NCBI GenBank assembly: GCA_964613805.1 | Contig: CAZTJF010000005.1 | Span: 1 to 64,000 of the forward strand | DNA from: XYD12-FULL-36-8 sp964613805 | GTDB lineage: Bacteria; Bacteroidota; Ignavibacteria; Ignavibacteriales; Ignavibacteriaceae | Direction: 5' to 3' | Length of the DNA: 64,000 nucleotides | In this document: positions 18,965-27,467 of the stretch, in pieces | Numbering within the stretch: the first letter of the stretch is position 1 | How the letters are laid out: every line of letters begins with the position of its first letter | Program-made: the position numbers and the translations under genes | Notes under the pieces: generated by a model | What the model was told of the DNA's origin: nothing | What the model saw: only the letters and a program-made list of their open reading frames with translations | The model's database searches: none

Positions 18965-20392
18965 TTAACAATCGTAGTACAAGCCGAATTCATAGGGATG
19001 CGGCTGCAATGCCATTGGTTTTACTTCTTTATCAATCTTGTATTTTATCCATGTCTCAATAACATCTTCAGTAAACACATCACCTTTAAGAAGATATTCA
19101 TGATCATTTCTCAGGCACTCAAGTGCTTCACCTAAACTGCCGGGAGTAGAAGGAACATTTACTAATTCTTCAGGTTCCATATCGTAAATATCTTTATCTA
19201 AAGGATCACCCGGATCAATACGATTTGTTATCCCATCTAATCCAGCCATTAACATAGCTGCAAATCCAAGATAAGGATTGCATGATGGGTCGGGACATCT
19301 GAACTCAACGCGCTTTGCTTTTGGGCTTGATGAATACATTGGAATTCTGATTGATGCGCTTCTATTTCTTTGGGAGTAAGCGAGATTTACTGGAGCTTCA
19401 AATCCTGGAACTAATCTCTTGTATGAGTTTGTTGTTGGATTTGTGAATGCCAACAATGATGGCGCATGTTTTAGTAAACCGCCAATGAAATACAAAGCCA
19501 TCTCACTCAATCCGGCATAGCCTGAACCCGGGAATAGAGGTTTTCCTTTTTTCCACAAACTCATATGAACATGCATACCGCTTCCATTATCTCCATAAAT
19601 TGGCTTAGGCATGTATGTAACAGTTCTATTATTTTTCTTTGCAGTATTTTTTACAATGTATTTGAACATTAAAAGCTGGTCGGCTGATTTCACAAGTGGC
19701 TGAAAGCGCAAATCAATTTCACATTGACCACCGCTTGCAACTTCATGATGCTGTGCCTCAACATCAATTCCGGCATTTATCAGATTAGTAACCATTTCAT
19801 TTCTAAGATCCATTAACGCATCTGTGGGAGGAACGGGAAAATATCCTTCTTTGAATCGAGGTTTGTAGCCAAGGTTTGGCCCTTCATCTCTTCCGCTGTT
19901 CCATCTTCCCTCAATAGAATCAACAAAATAAAATTGACTATTTGATTGAGATTCAAATCTAACATCATCGAAAATAAAAAACTCTGCTTCGGGACCGTAG
20001 AATACCGTATCAGCAATTCCCGTTGAATTTAAATACGCCTCTGCTTTTTGTGCGATGTTACGCGGACATCTTGTGTACTTCTCTTTTGTAGCAGGTTCAA
20101 AAACATCACATATCAAACTTATTGTCGGCTGCTCGATGAATGGATCAACAAATAAAGTATTTGCATCCGGAATGATAAGCATATCGCTCTCATTTATCGG
20201 CTTCCAACCGCGAATTGATGATCCATCAAAACCGAAACCATTTTCAAAAGATCCCTCATCTAATTGAGAAGAAGGTACCGTGAAATGCTGCCACTGACCG
20301 GGAAAGTCCATAAATTTTAAATCAACGAATTTTATTCCGTTTGATTTAATGTACTTCAATACGTTATCAATGGGTGATTCAGATTTAGCCAT
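18965..20392 (-). CDS. glnA: Glutamine synthetase type I
   Basis: A 475-aa enzyme with the GSI landmarks: GFDGSSIRGW near the start, YGPEAEFFIFD, the ATP-binding-type KPIYGDNGSGMHVHMSLWK block and the YKRLVPGFEAPVNLAYSQRNRSASIR active-site region. The segment DIYDMEPEEL holds Tyr403 at the position adenylylated by GlnE in GSI-beta enzymes. It makes glutamine from glutamate and ammonia. AAGGAG precedes the ATG by about 9 bases. The gene follows an Lrp/AsnC regulator by 41 bases and is followed by amt, so the three form a nitrogen-assimilation module. Confidence 0.95.
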   Translation of the reverse strand: MAKSESPIDNVLKYIKSNGIKFVDLKFMDFPGQWQHFTVPSSQLDEGSFENGFGFDGSSIRGWKPINESDMLIIPDANTLFVDPFIEQPTISLICDVFEPATKEKYTRCPRNIAQKAEAYLNSTGIADTVFYGPEAEFFIFDDVRFESQSNSQFYFVDSIEGRWNSGRDEGPNLGYKPRFKEGYFPVPPTDALMDLRNEMVTNLINAGIDVEAQHHEVASGGQCEIDLRFQPLVKSADQLLMFKYIVKNTAKKNNRTVTYMPKPIYGDNGSGMHVHMSLWKKGKPLFPGSGYAGLSEMALYFIGGLLKHAPSLLAFTNPTTNSYKRLVPGFEAPVNLAYSQRNRSASIRIPMYSSSPKAKRVEFRCPDPSCNPYLGFAAMLMAGLDGITNRIDPGDPLDKDIYDMEPEELVNVPSTPGSLGEALECLRNDHEYLLKGDVFTEDVIETWIKYKIDKEVKPMALQPHPYEFGLYYDC

Positions 20393-20433
20393 GAATGAAT
20401 GCTCCTTAATTTAATGAATGAATAATTAAAAGA

Positions 20434-20880
20434 TTAAATATCTATTTCAGTTGTTTCCTTAATTGTAGAAAGCACAAAAGTTGTTTTAGTTGCTGTCACA
20501 CCAGTCCATGATTGAATTTCTGCTAAAAGCTTTTCAAGAGATTCAGTGTTTTTTGAAATTGCCTTTAACAAATGCGAACCTTCGCCAAGTACCGAGTGGC
20601 ATTCCAATATTTGCGGAAGCTTTTCAACATGTGAAATCAAAGACTTATAATGCTTTGATGATTCCATCATTACCAGAATGTATGCCATTATATCATAACC
20701 AAATGCCTTGCGATTTAGCTTTGTATAGTAACCCTCAATAATTTTTCTATCTTCAAGCTTATGAAGCCGCTCACTTATTGCAGGAATTGATAAACCAACT
20801 GCATCTGCAAGCTCGTTTCTTTTGGTTCTTCCCTCTTTTTGGAGAACCCGCAATACTTTAATATCTAAGTCATCTAACAT
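20434..20880 (-). CDS. Lrp/AsnC-family transcriptional regulator
   Basis: A 148-aa regulator. The N-terminal winged helix-turn-helix reads LDIKVLRVLQKEGRTKRNEL followed by AVGLSIPAISERLHKLE; the C-terminal RAM/AsnC effector domain starts at about residue 70. Lrp-type proteins sense amino acids and bind as octamers. Being the first gene before glnA, it probably regulates glnA and amt in response to glutamine or another amino acid; this is inference from position. Confidence 0.9.
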   Translation of the reverse strand: MLDDLDIKVLRVLQKEGRTKRNELADAVGLSIPAISERLHKLEDRKIIEGYYTKLNRKAFGYDIMAYILVMMESSKHYKSLISHVEKLPQILECHSVLGEGSHLLKAISKNTESLEKLLAEIQSWTGVTATKTTFVLSTIKETTEIDI

Positions 20881-21187
20881 TATTTGCCTAATAAATTAAG
20901 GTTATTGGGATTGATTGCTTCAAATATAAAGCCAAAATTCCTTTTGTGCAAGCAGTCCTTGAATTTTTATTGATATTTTTTAAGAGATGTGTTTAAGAGC
21001 ATTTTTGGGAAGAAAGTTTTACCGAAGTGTCGGAAAATATTTACCGCTTTAATAGGGTGGGTATGTAAAATTGTGAGAGAATGTATTGTACTGAAGCTAT
21101 CAATTTAAGTTTAAGACTACTGCAAGTGATAATAAAAATGAGAATCCCTATCTCAAGATCCCCACTTATTACATTTTTTGATAAGAA
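20881..21187. other. Spacer upstream of lrp/asnC gene
   Basis: About 300 bases without a credible gene. The part next to the lrp start contains the promoter candidate given separately. I see nothing recognisable in the remainder. Confidence 0.5.
20921..20951 (-). promoter_or_regulatory. Bacteroidota-type promoter candidate for lrp-glnA-amt
   Basis: On the minus strand TATATTTG (20921-20928) fits the TAnnTTTG -7 element, with a TTG (20949-20951) 20 bases farther upstream as a -33 element. The -7 box is 41 bases before the regulator's start codon. Confidence 0.45.
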
Positions 21188-24100
21188 TTACTTTACAACC
21201 AACATTTTCATCGTCTTCACAAAATCTTTAGTAACTATTCGATAGAAGTAACATCCACTAGATAAACTACTTGCGTTGAAGTCAATTTGATAATATCCCG
21301 CCGGTTTTTCTTCGTTAACGAGCGTGGATATTTCTCTTCCAAGTATATCATAAACCTTCAGCGAAACTTGTGCTGCATTGGGAAGCTGGTATTTTATTTT
21401 TGTCGTTGGGTTGAATGGATTAGGGTAGTTTTGACTTAACGAATATTCGCTCGGTATCAGTTGTTTTGATTTCTTATTCCCGCCACTAAATTTTTTATTC
21501 ATTATTTCACTCAGCTTCGATAAGTAATCTGCACTGCGCTTTACAAAATATCTCCCCCCAGTTGCCTTTCCCAATTGGCTGTTGGTAGTGTCTAAGTTCA
21601 ACGATGTTGTCATAATATCTATTTCTGCATACACAGCTTCTTCGCTTGTCGGATTCTGCTGGATGATGTCATTAAACTTCATGATTGCTTCAAGGTATTC
21701 CTCATTACTTACATCACACAGTATCGAGTTTTGATGGTATCTTTTCTGCAGAAGCGTGTCGGTTTCTGCTAATGAAATATTTATGAATTCAGATTTAAGA
21801 GCATTGAAATATTGTGGTTCTTCATTTAGGATATTTCCTATCTCATACAGTTTATTGTATGCCGGTAATTTTTCTTTTGATGTATATTCATCTTGAACAA
21901 TTTGTTGATATATCGTTTGGGCTTCAGAAATATTCCCAGAAGCAAAAAGCATATCTGCCTGTGCATATTCTTGTTCCATTTCTTCCGGCGGTGCTTCAGC
22001 GATTGCATTTCTTGAACCTATCGTATCAACAGCAATTCCATCTGTTGTTTGTATGACGATATCGTTAAGTGAACAAGGAGAGTTGGGCAGCGGACAATAA
22101 ACTCCAACCGAATCAAACTCAATATTTAGTGTCCCGAATCTTGATTGAGATGGACCAACAATTCCCCAATAATTCAAACTGGTTGAAAGTATTCTGCCAA
22201 GAGTGTCCCCGCATGACCCATTTATTAACGGTAATGTAAGTGATGAAGGTATATTTTGTCTGTCATCGCTAATTTCATTTCCGCCCCATCTTAGTGATAT
22301 ATCTCCATTTTCCAAATAAATTTCTGTACCTATCGGAAATCCTTCACCTTGAAATGGAGGTTCGCCATTATATCTGCCGCTATTTCTTATTATGTTGCAT
22401 CCTCTGATCGGGTACCAGCAATGCGGATTGACCATATAAAAAATAAGATTGGGAACTGAACCCGTTCCTATATACAGACCACATTCCAAATTATCTTCTA
22501 TTGTATTTGATCCCATTTCGGGTGAAGAATAGGCAAGCTGTACCCCATACTTATGATTCTTAATTAAATTATTTCTTAGGTATCCGCCGCAGCTATTCAT
22601 AAATATGCCCGGCATTGAGGAAGTGTCAGATGATTGATAGTTATAGCCCACAATGTTATTATTCAATATATGCGATACATTTATTTGGCTAAGAAAAATT
22701 CCTAGATGACTATTAGTAATTGTATTTCCCTTTATAACTGCTTCAACACAATTAACCGCTGATATACCCAAATATGAACCGGTAATATTACATTTATTAA
22801 TAACCGGAGTAGGCAGACCATTAATAAAACCTAAGAATGCTATACCATTGTTGGAGCAGTTATTAATATTCACATTTGAAACATTCAAGGAGCTTCCGGT
22901 TTGAGCTTCAATACCGGTCGCAGCATTCTGAATTTCACAAAATGATGAAGATAATACTCCGCCTTGCTTTACAACAACACCAGCCGAATCTGATGAGCTG
23001 AAATTCAGATTTAGTCTGTTTGATAAAATTCCATTTACTTGTGCAGCACCCTCTATGCATAGTTGATGACTGTTTGTAAAAACGATTGAACCGCTATTTC
23101 CGCCGACTATTCTTCCTCCGTTTTTTATAGTAATATTTCCTTTAGCGGTGTATGTGCTGTTAATATAAAATGTTGCACCACTCTCAATTGTCATATCCTC
23201 TGTCAGTGTTGTGGGAGCGGAGATTGTTTCATCGGTTATAAGCTTGCCACCGTATTTTACGACGGGCAATATACTATAAAGGCGTGCATCACCCACTGTG
23301 ATGGTATCATTGAAAAATGCTGTGCCGGTATATGCAGCGTTTAGAGTAACTCTCGAATCTTCAACATAATCCCTCAGTTCCCAATTATTGTATTCATTTA
23401 AATTCTTTAAGGAAAAAACTAATTTAGTTTTATTACTGTAGTGCCTATTTACAGCCATGAAATATTTTTTCTCCGCATCACTTTTATTGTGAAAGAATCC
23501 TAGTTCTATTTCACATATAGGAGATTCGATATTTCCAATGCTGTTTATTTTTTCTAATTTGTCATACCCATTCGTGCCGAAATAACCACCTTGTAAATCT
23601 GTGGCATCAACAGCATTTGAACCCGCAAATTGGGTATCTGGTATTGCCGTTTTCAATGTCTTGCCCATTAAACCAATAAGGCGTGGTGATAGTACATCCT
23701 TTACAAAATCGTATCGCGGTGTATATACATAACCACCACCATTTAATGGATTTACTAATCCCGAAAATGTTGTGGTATCCTCTGTTCCAAAATAACGAAA
23801 CAATGATAAGGACTTCGCTCCATACAGCAATTTAAGATTTGCCTCATACAGCATTTCGTGCGGAAGGGGTTCGTGAAATAGTCTTGCCTCATTTACTCTG
23901 CCGCAAAGCAGTGTTGTGCTAAAATATATCGAGTCATAATCATTTAGCCTGTCTAAAGCAGAATTAATTAAATAATCAATATTTGCCAATCTATAATCAC
24001 AACCCCCGCAGCTATCTGCATTTGCATATGGATAGTGATATAGCGGATGATTATTCTGAAAGCTTTTGATTTTTGTTCTTCGGTAGAATTCCTCGAACTT

Positions 24101-25234
24101 ATACAACTTGTGAGTTCCTAATTCGCTGTCTCCGAATTTCCCATTCCATGAGGATGGGAATGAAACCCATAGTCCTCGTTTGCCGGCGCTAACACTATCA
24201 AGTATATGATTTACCATCCTCATCGGCTCATAATTATCAATGCACTCAGGTTCATCCAAAGCGAACCAGGCTACTACTGTGTTTTCCCATCCCGAGAAAT
24301 TGAAGGAAAATTTCGCTTGGTCGTCTACTAAGCCTTTATCAACATCGTTCGTGACAATACCAAGTCCTCTTTGATCGTAAACCGTAATATTATCAACGAA
24401 TAGACGGTATGTGCTATCTCCTTTCCATATTACTTTGAATTCAATAAAGCTTGCATATGTTCGTGTAGTTTGCTGTGAATCAACTCCAACACGGTTATAT
24501 GTGGTTTCCTCACCAAAATTAAGCGATGTTAGATCGTACGATAACTGAGCTGTATACCAAGCACCTATAGTGAAATCACTTCTCAGTAATGTATCAGCAG
24601 TAATTACCTGAACTTGAGCAATAGAGCCATTTATGATCCTAGAATTTGTTACTTGAAGAATACATATTTCATCGCTTGGTGATCCGGTTTCTTCGTGGCT
24701 ATAATTGAGTTTCATTAAAAAATCTACGTAATAGTAGATACTATCGGTTGGTTGTATTGAGGAATAACGGACTTCTTGTCTGTAGCCTGGTCCATCAATC
24801 AATGTACCTGCTGGCGCCATCTCTTTAGTCAATATTCCAGTTACACCGGCTATCGAAACAGAATCGCCGATAGAATGGTTAATGTTTAATGTTGCCAATC
24901 CATCTGCTTCTGGCTGCCCTTCTGCCTCCAACTTTGTGTATCGCCCTTCTGTGTATTTTATGATATGGTTCATTAATGTACTATCCGTCTGCCATGGGAT
25001 GGCTTTCATACTATCTTTATAAATCCACTGTAACACAGTGTTGTCTATATTTTGTGCTAACACTACATTTACACCCATTTCTTTCATTTTAGTAAAATGA
25101 TTTTGAGAAACGTCTCCAGGTGCTATGCTTAGGATCGGTATGCCGTCAAAGTTTTTAATGTACTCTTGAGCAGTTACTTTTTGTCCTATTACAAAAAGTA
25201 AAAATACAGTTAGCAGTGGAAATGTTTTTTTCAT
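21188..25234 (-). CDS. Very large T9SS-exported protein with beta-helix and TPR-like regions
   Basis: A 1348-aa protein; I choose the inner ATG at 25234, which is preceded by GAGAG and leads directly into a signal peptide (MKKTFPLLTVFLLF...VTAQ). An upstream TTG would add five residues. Residues about 20-650 resemble a TIM-barrel/glycosidase-like unit (WFALDEPECIDNYEPM, SLSLFRYFG) with an inserted jelly-roll-like region. About 690-1070 contains repeated short beta strands typical of a right-handed parallel beta-helix (NNGIAFLGF, GNTITNSHLGIFL). A helical region with QADMLFASGNISEAQTIYQQIVQDE looks TPR-like. The end is a type A T9SS domain (NYPNPFNPTTKIKYQLP ... MKMLVVK). It is probably a surface glycan-acting or adhesive protein. 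Confidence 0.75.
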   Translation of the reverse strand: MKKTFPLLTVFLLFVIGQKVTAQEYIKNFDGIPILSIAPGDVSQNHFTKMKEMGVNVVLAQNIDNTVLQWIYKDSMKAIPWQTDSTLMNHIIKYTEGRYTKLEAEGQPEADGLATLNINHSIGDSVSIAGVTGILTKEMAPAGTLIDGPGYRQEVRYSSIQPTDSIYYYVDFLMKLNYSHEETGSPSDEICILQVTNSRIINGSIAQVQVITADTLLRSDFTIGAWYTAQLSYDLTSLNFGEETTYNRVGVDSQQTTRTYASFIEFKVIWKGDSTYRLFVDNITVYDQRGLGIVTNDVDKGLVDDQAKFSFNFSGWENTVVAWFALDEPECIDNYEPMRMVNHILDSVSAGKRGLWVSFPSSWNGKFGDSELGTHKLYKFEEFYRRTKIKSFQNNHPLYHYPYANADSCGGCDYRLANIDYLINSALDRLNDYDSIYFSTTLLCGRVNEARLFHEPLPHEMLYEANLKLLYGAKSLSLFRYFGTEDTTTFSGLVNPLNGGGYVYTPRYDFVKDVLSPRLIGLMGKTLKTAIPDTQFAGSNAVDATDLQGGYFGTNGYDKLEKINSIGNIESPICEIELGFFHNKSDAEKKYFMAVNRHYSNKTKLVFSLKNLNEYNNWELRDYVEDSRVTLNAAYTGTAFFNDTITVGDARLYSILPVVKYGGKLITDETISAPTTLTEDMTIESGATFYINSTYTAKGNITIKNGGRIVGGNSGSIVFTNSHQLCIEGAAQVNGILSNRLNLNFSSSDSAGVVVKQGGVLSSSFCEIQNAATGIEAQTGSSLNVSNVNINNCSNNGIAFLGFINGLPTPVINKCNITGSYLGISAVNCVEAVIKGNTITNSHLGIFLSQINVSHILNNNIVGYNYQSSDTSSMPGIFMNSCGGYLRNNLIKNHKYGVQLAYSSPEMGSNTIEDNLECGLYIGTGSVPNLIFYMVNPHCWYPIRGCNIIRNSGRYNGEPPFQGEGFPIGTEIYLENGDISLRWGGNEISDDRQNIPSSLTLPLINGSCGDTLGRILSTSLNYWGIVGPSQSRFGTLNIEFDSVGVYCPLPNSPCSLNDIVIQTTDGIAVDTIGSRNAIAEAPPEEMEQEYAQADMLFASGNISEAQTIYQQIVQDEYTSKEKLPAYNKLYEIGNILNEEPQYFNALKSEFINISLAETDTLLQKRYHQNSILCDVSNEEYLEAIMKFNDIIQQNPTSEEAVYAEIDIMTTSLNLDTTNSQLGKATGGRYFVKRSADYLSKLSEIMNKKFSGGNKKSKQLIPSEYSLSQNYPNPFNPTTKIKYQLPNAAQVSLKVYDILGREISTLVNEEKPAGYYQIDFNASSLSSGCYFYRIVTKDFVKTMKMLVVK

Positions 25235-25418
25235 TTTATTTGCTCTCAATTGATGTTTAATAACGTGTTAATTAAAACTTAAATAACTCCTTCGTAGTAA
25301 TATTTTATACATCCATTTTCTCATCTCCTTTCTTTCACAAGCTTATTTCCCCAGCTGATTTTGTTCCTTTTTTCATGTTATCATCTTGTTACTACTTTTA
25401 CTTTGTCATTTTCTCCCT

Positions 25419-25447
25419 TCCCTTTGGGAAAGGGTTGGGGTTAGGCT
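25419..25447. repeat. CCCTTCCCTTTGGGAA-type repeat, copy 1
   Basis: A near-palindromic element (CCCTTCCCTTTGGGAAAGGG followed by TTGGGGTTAGG) sits directly after the stop of the beta-helix gene. A second copy is found at 27432-27462, again directly after a T9SS gene. Confidence 0.65.
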
Positions 25448-25455
25448 TTTTATTT

Positions 25456-27231
25456 TTACTTTACAAGTAACATCTTCTTCATCTCCATATAAACCGGAAT
25501 ATTCCTTTCACCTATAACCTCTATTCTGTACAAGTATATGCCACTCGCTATATTGTTTTTATTGCTGACTGTTGACTGAAGACTGCCGACTGACGTAGCG
25601 AATTCCACCTCATAATACCCCGCTTCTTGTTCTTGGTTCACTAAAACTGACAGCATCTCTCCCTTAATATCATACACCATCAGCTTTACATATCCGCGTT
25701 CCTTCAGCTTGTAGCCAATTGTTGTGCTTGGATTAAATGGGTTTGGGTAGTTCTGATAAAGGAAATAGTCATTTATTGTCATTGGGTAGTCATTTATTGA
25801 AGTAATGTTCACAACTATCTCTTCAGATGGTTTTGATTCGTTACCTTGATTATCTACGCATGTTACTTTATAAACATACTTCCTTATCTTGTGTGGTATT
25901 GATTGGTTATAATTTGTATCTGCTTGCGATGAAACCAGCTTTGTTGAATCAATAGCAAAATTAATAACTGTATCACGATATACCTTATAGTAAGAAGTAT
26001 CTGCCTCCGTATTTTTATTCCATTTTACCCTAATTGAAAAAGTATCAAGGAGTGCAGATAGATTTCTTGGAGGTCGGGGTGCAAGGTCTTGATATGTGTA
26101 GATTTCGCCGAAAGGTCCTCCATACACTCCATTGTCGCTTCGCGTTCCATCTTTATCTAAAATATTAGGATCACCCTTATCTATTGCCGGTGAATACTTT
26201 TGAAGATGGTAATCAAAATTCATTGCGTGGTTTGGGACAGTATCCTTCACAAACATTGGGTCTGCAATGATATCGCTATCTCCAAGAGTTGCGATGTTTG
26301 CTACATTTATTGAGTTAACCCAAAATAAATTGTAATTTGAATTAAGGCTAGTTCCACCAGCCCCAACACCTTTATCAGAATAAGCAATTATGTTATTCCT
26401 CAGTTTAGTTTTTTGTCCTTGATTTATTGCTATTGATGTTCCTTCTCCTTTTAGGTAGAGCGCATTATTGTTCAGTAAAATTGCCGAATCTCTCAAACTT
26501 CCAACATCAATATTTTGTCGCTTAAATCCAGCAACAATGTTATTTGATATTAGTAGGCTTTTATTATAATCACTATCTATTCCAACTCCTTCCCCATCAA
26601 TAATAATATTATTTGTTATCAAGGGATTTCCACCAAAGGATAAATAAATAGTTGAAAAGTTTCCAGTTGAGTAAATCACTGAGTTGCTTAATTCCGGATG
26701 GCAGGTATCGGCTGGGCATTCGGAACGGAAAGCTCTTGTTGCATTAACTATGATACAATTATTTATAATGCTAGATGAATTTCCAAACGCCGCAGCATCA
26801 AATGCATTACTTAGTCTGCAATACTCAACTTTAGTATTATAAAACAAATTAAATAAGCAAAATGTGTTATTTTCATTTTTATTGCGACCAATTATATCTA
26901 AATATTTTATTGTAGCGTGCGCTCTAAATTCAATCGCTTTGTTGGATGCCAAACCAATTGTATTAATTACTGTACTATCCATGCTGCTACCAATTAGGGC
27001 AATTTCTTTGTTTATTATTAACGTTTCCTTATAAACCCCATTTGCAACATAAACCGTATCGCCGTTTTGGCAAATGTTAATGCACTTTTGTATGCTGTCG
27101 CTTGCGGTTTCCCAACTTGTATATGGAGGTGTGCTCGTTCCCGTTTTGCTTACGTAGCGGACGGTCGCGGTCGCTTCAAGTAAAAAGATAAATGTAAAAA
27201 GATAAAAGAGATAGAATGGTTTTGGGTTCAT
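25456..27231 (-). CDS. T9SS-exported parallel beta-helix protein with FN3 domain
   Basis: A 591-aa protein with signal peptide (about 1-22). Residues about 25-370 form a right-handed parallel beta-helix (pectate-lyase-like fold): the start GTSTPPYTSWETASDSIQKC and the repeated NN-I strands (NPLITNNIIIDG, LLISNNIVAG) are typical of DUF1565/beta-helix polysaccharide-binding proteins. Residues about 385-480 form a fibronectin III-like module ending in a KVTCVDNQGNES strand. The T9SS domain begins NYPNPFNPSTTIGYKL and ends MKKMLLVK. The coding part of this domain contains an apparently inserted repeat (see repeat at 25561). Function is likely carbohydrate binding or cleavage on the cell surface. 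Confidence 0.8.
   Translation of the reverse strand: MNPKPFYLFYLFTFIFLLEATATVRYVSKTGTSTPPYTSWETASDSIQKCINICQNGDTVYVANGVYKETLIINKEIALIGSSMDSTVINTIGLASNKAIEFRAHATIKYLDIIGRNKNENNTFCLFNLFYNTKVEYCRLSNAFDAAAFGNSSSIINNCIIVNATRAFRSECPADTCHPELSNSVIYSTGNFSTIYLSFGGNPLITNNIIIDGEGVGIDSDYNKSLLISNNIVAGFKRQNIDVGSLRDSAILLNNNALYLKGEGTSIAINQGQKTKLRNNIIAYSDKGVGAGGTSLNSNYNLFWVNSINVANIATLGDSDIIADPMFVKDTVPNHAMNFDYHLQKYSPAIDKGDPNILDKDGTRSDNGVYGGPFGEIYTYQDLAPRPPRNLSALLDTFSIRVKWNKNTEADTSYYKVYRDTVINFAIDSTKLVSSQADTNYNQSIPHKIRKYVYKVTCVDNQGNESKPSEEIVVNITSINDYPMTINDYFLYQNYPNPFNPSTTIGYKLKERGYVKLMVYDIKGEMLSVLVNQEQEAGYYEVEFATSVGSLQSTVSNKNNIASGIYLYRIEVIGERNIPVYMEMKKMLLVK
25561..25593. repeat. Short CAGTCGGCAGTC-type repeat inside T9SS domain
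   Basis: On the minus strand the coding sequence contains tandem CAGT-rich units (TCAGTCGGCAGTCTTCAGTC followed by AACAGTCAGCAAT). It encodes about a dozen residues (around SLQSTVSNKN) that interrupt the usual 'YEVEF-ASG-LASGIY' stretch of the sorting domain without changing frame. Confidence 0.6.
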
Positions 27232-27390
27232 GGGCAGTTACTTTCATTTGTGCACAGTGTTTGGGTGTTAGTATTTTGAAGAAGCATAACGACAGAGGTG
27301 CGATGAATTAAAGAAACTTTTTTCATAAAAAATTCCTAAGAGGATTTTGTTCTCATTATAACTTAGCAAAGAAATTTTTCAATCACAATT

Positions 27391-27424
27391 ATAAAATAAA
27401 AAAGCGGTCCGAAGACCGCCTTTA
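27391..27424 (-). terminator. Rho-independent terminator with UUCG loop
   Basis: On the minus strand, GGCGGTC-TTCG-GACCGC is followed by T6 and a further AT-rich tract. The stem lies downstream of the M14 carboxypeptidase gene and probably ends the transcript that begins at the PPIase gene near 33.7 kb. Confidence 0.85.
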
Positions 27425-27431
27425 AATTGAA

Positions 27432-27462
27432 TCCCCCTTCCCTTAGGGAAGGGGCAAGGGGT
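27432..27462. repeat. CCCTTCCCTTAGGGAA-type repeat, copy 2
   Basis: CCCCTTCCCTTAGGGAAGGG plus GCAAGGGGTTA, related to the copy at 25419. It lies between the stop of the carboxypeptidase gene and its terminator hairpin. Confidence 0.65.
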
Positions 27463-27467
27463 TATGC

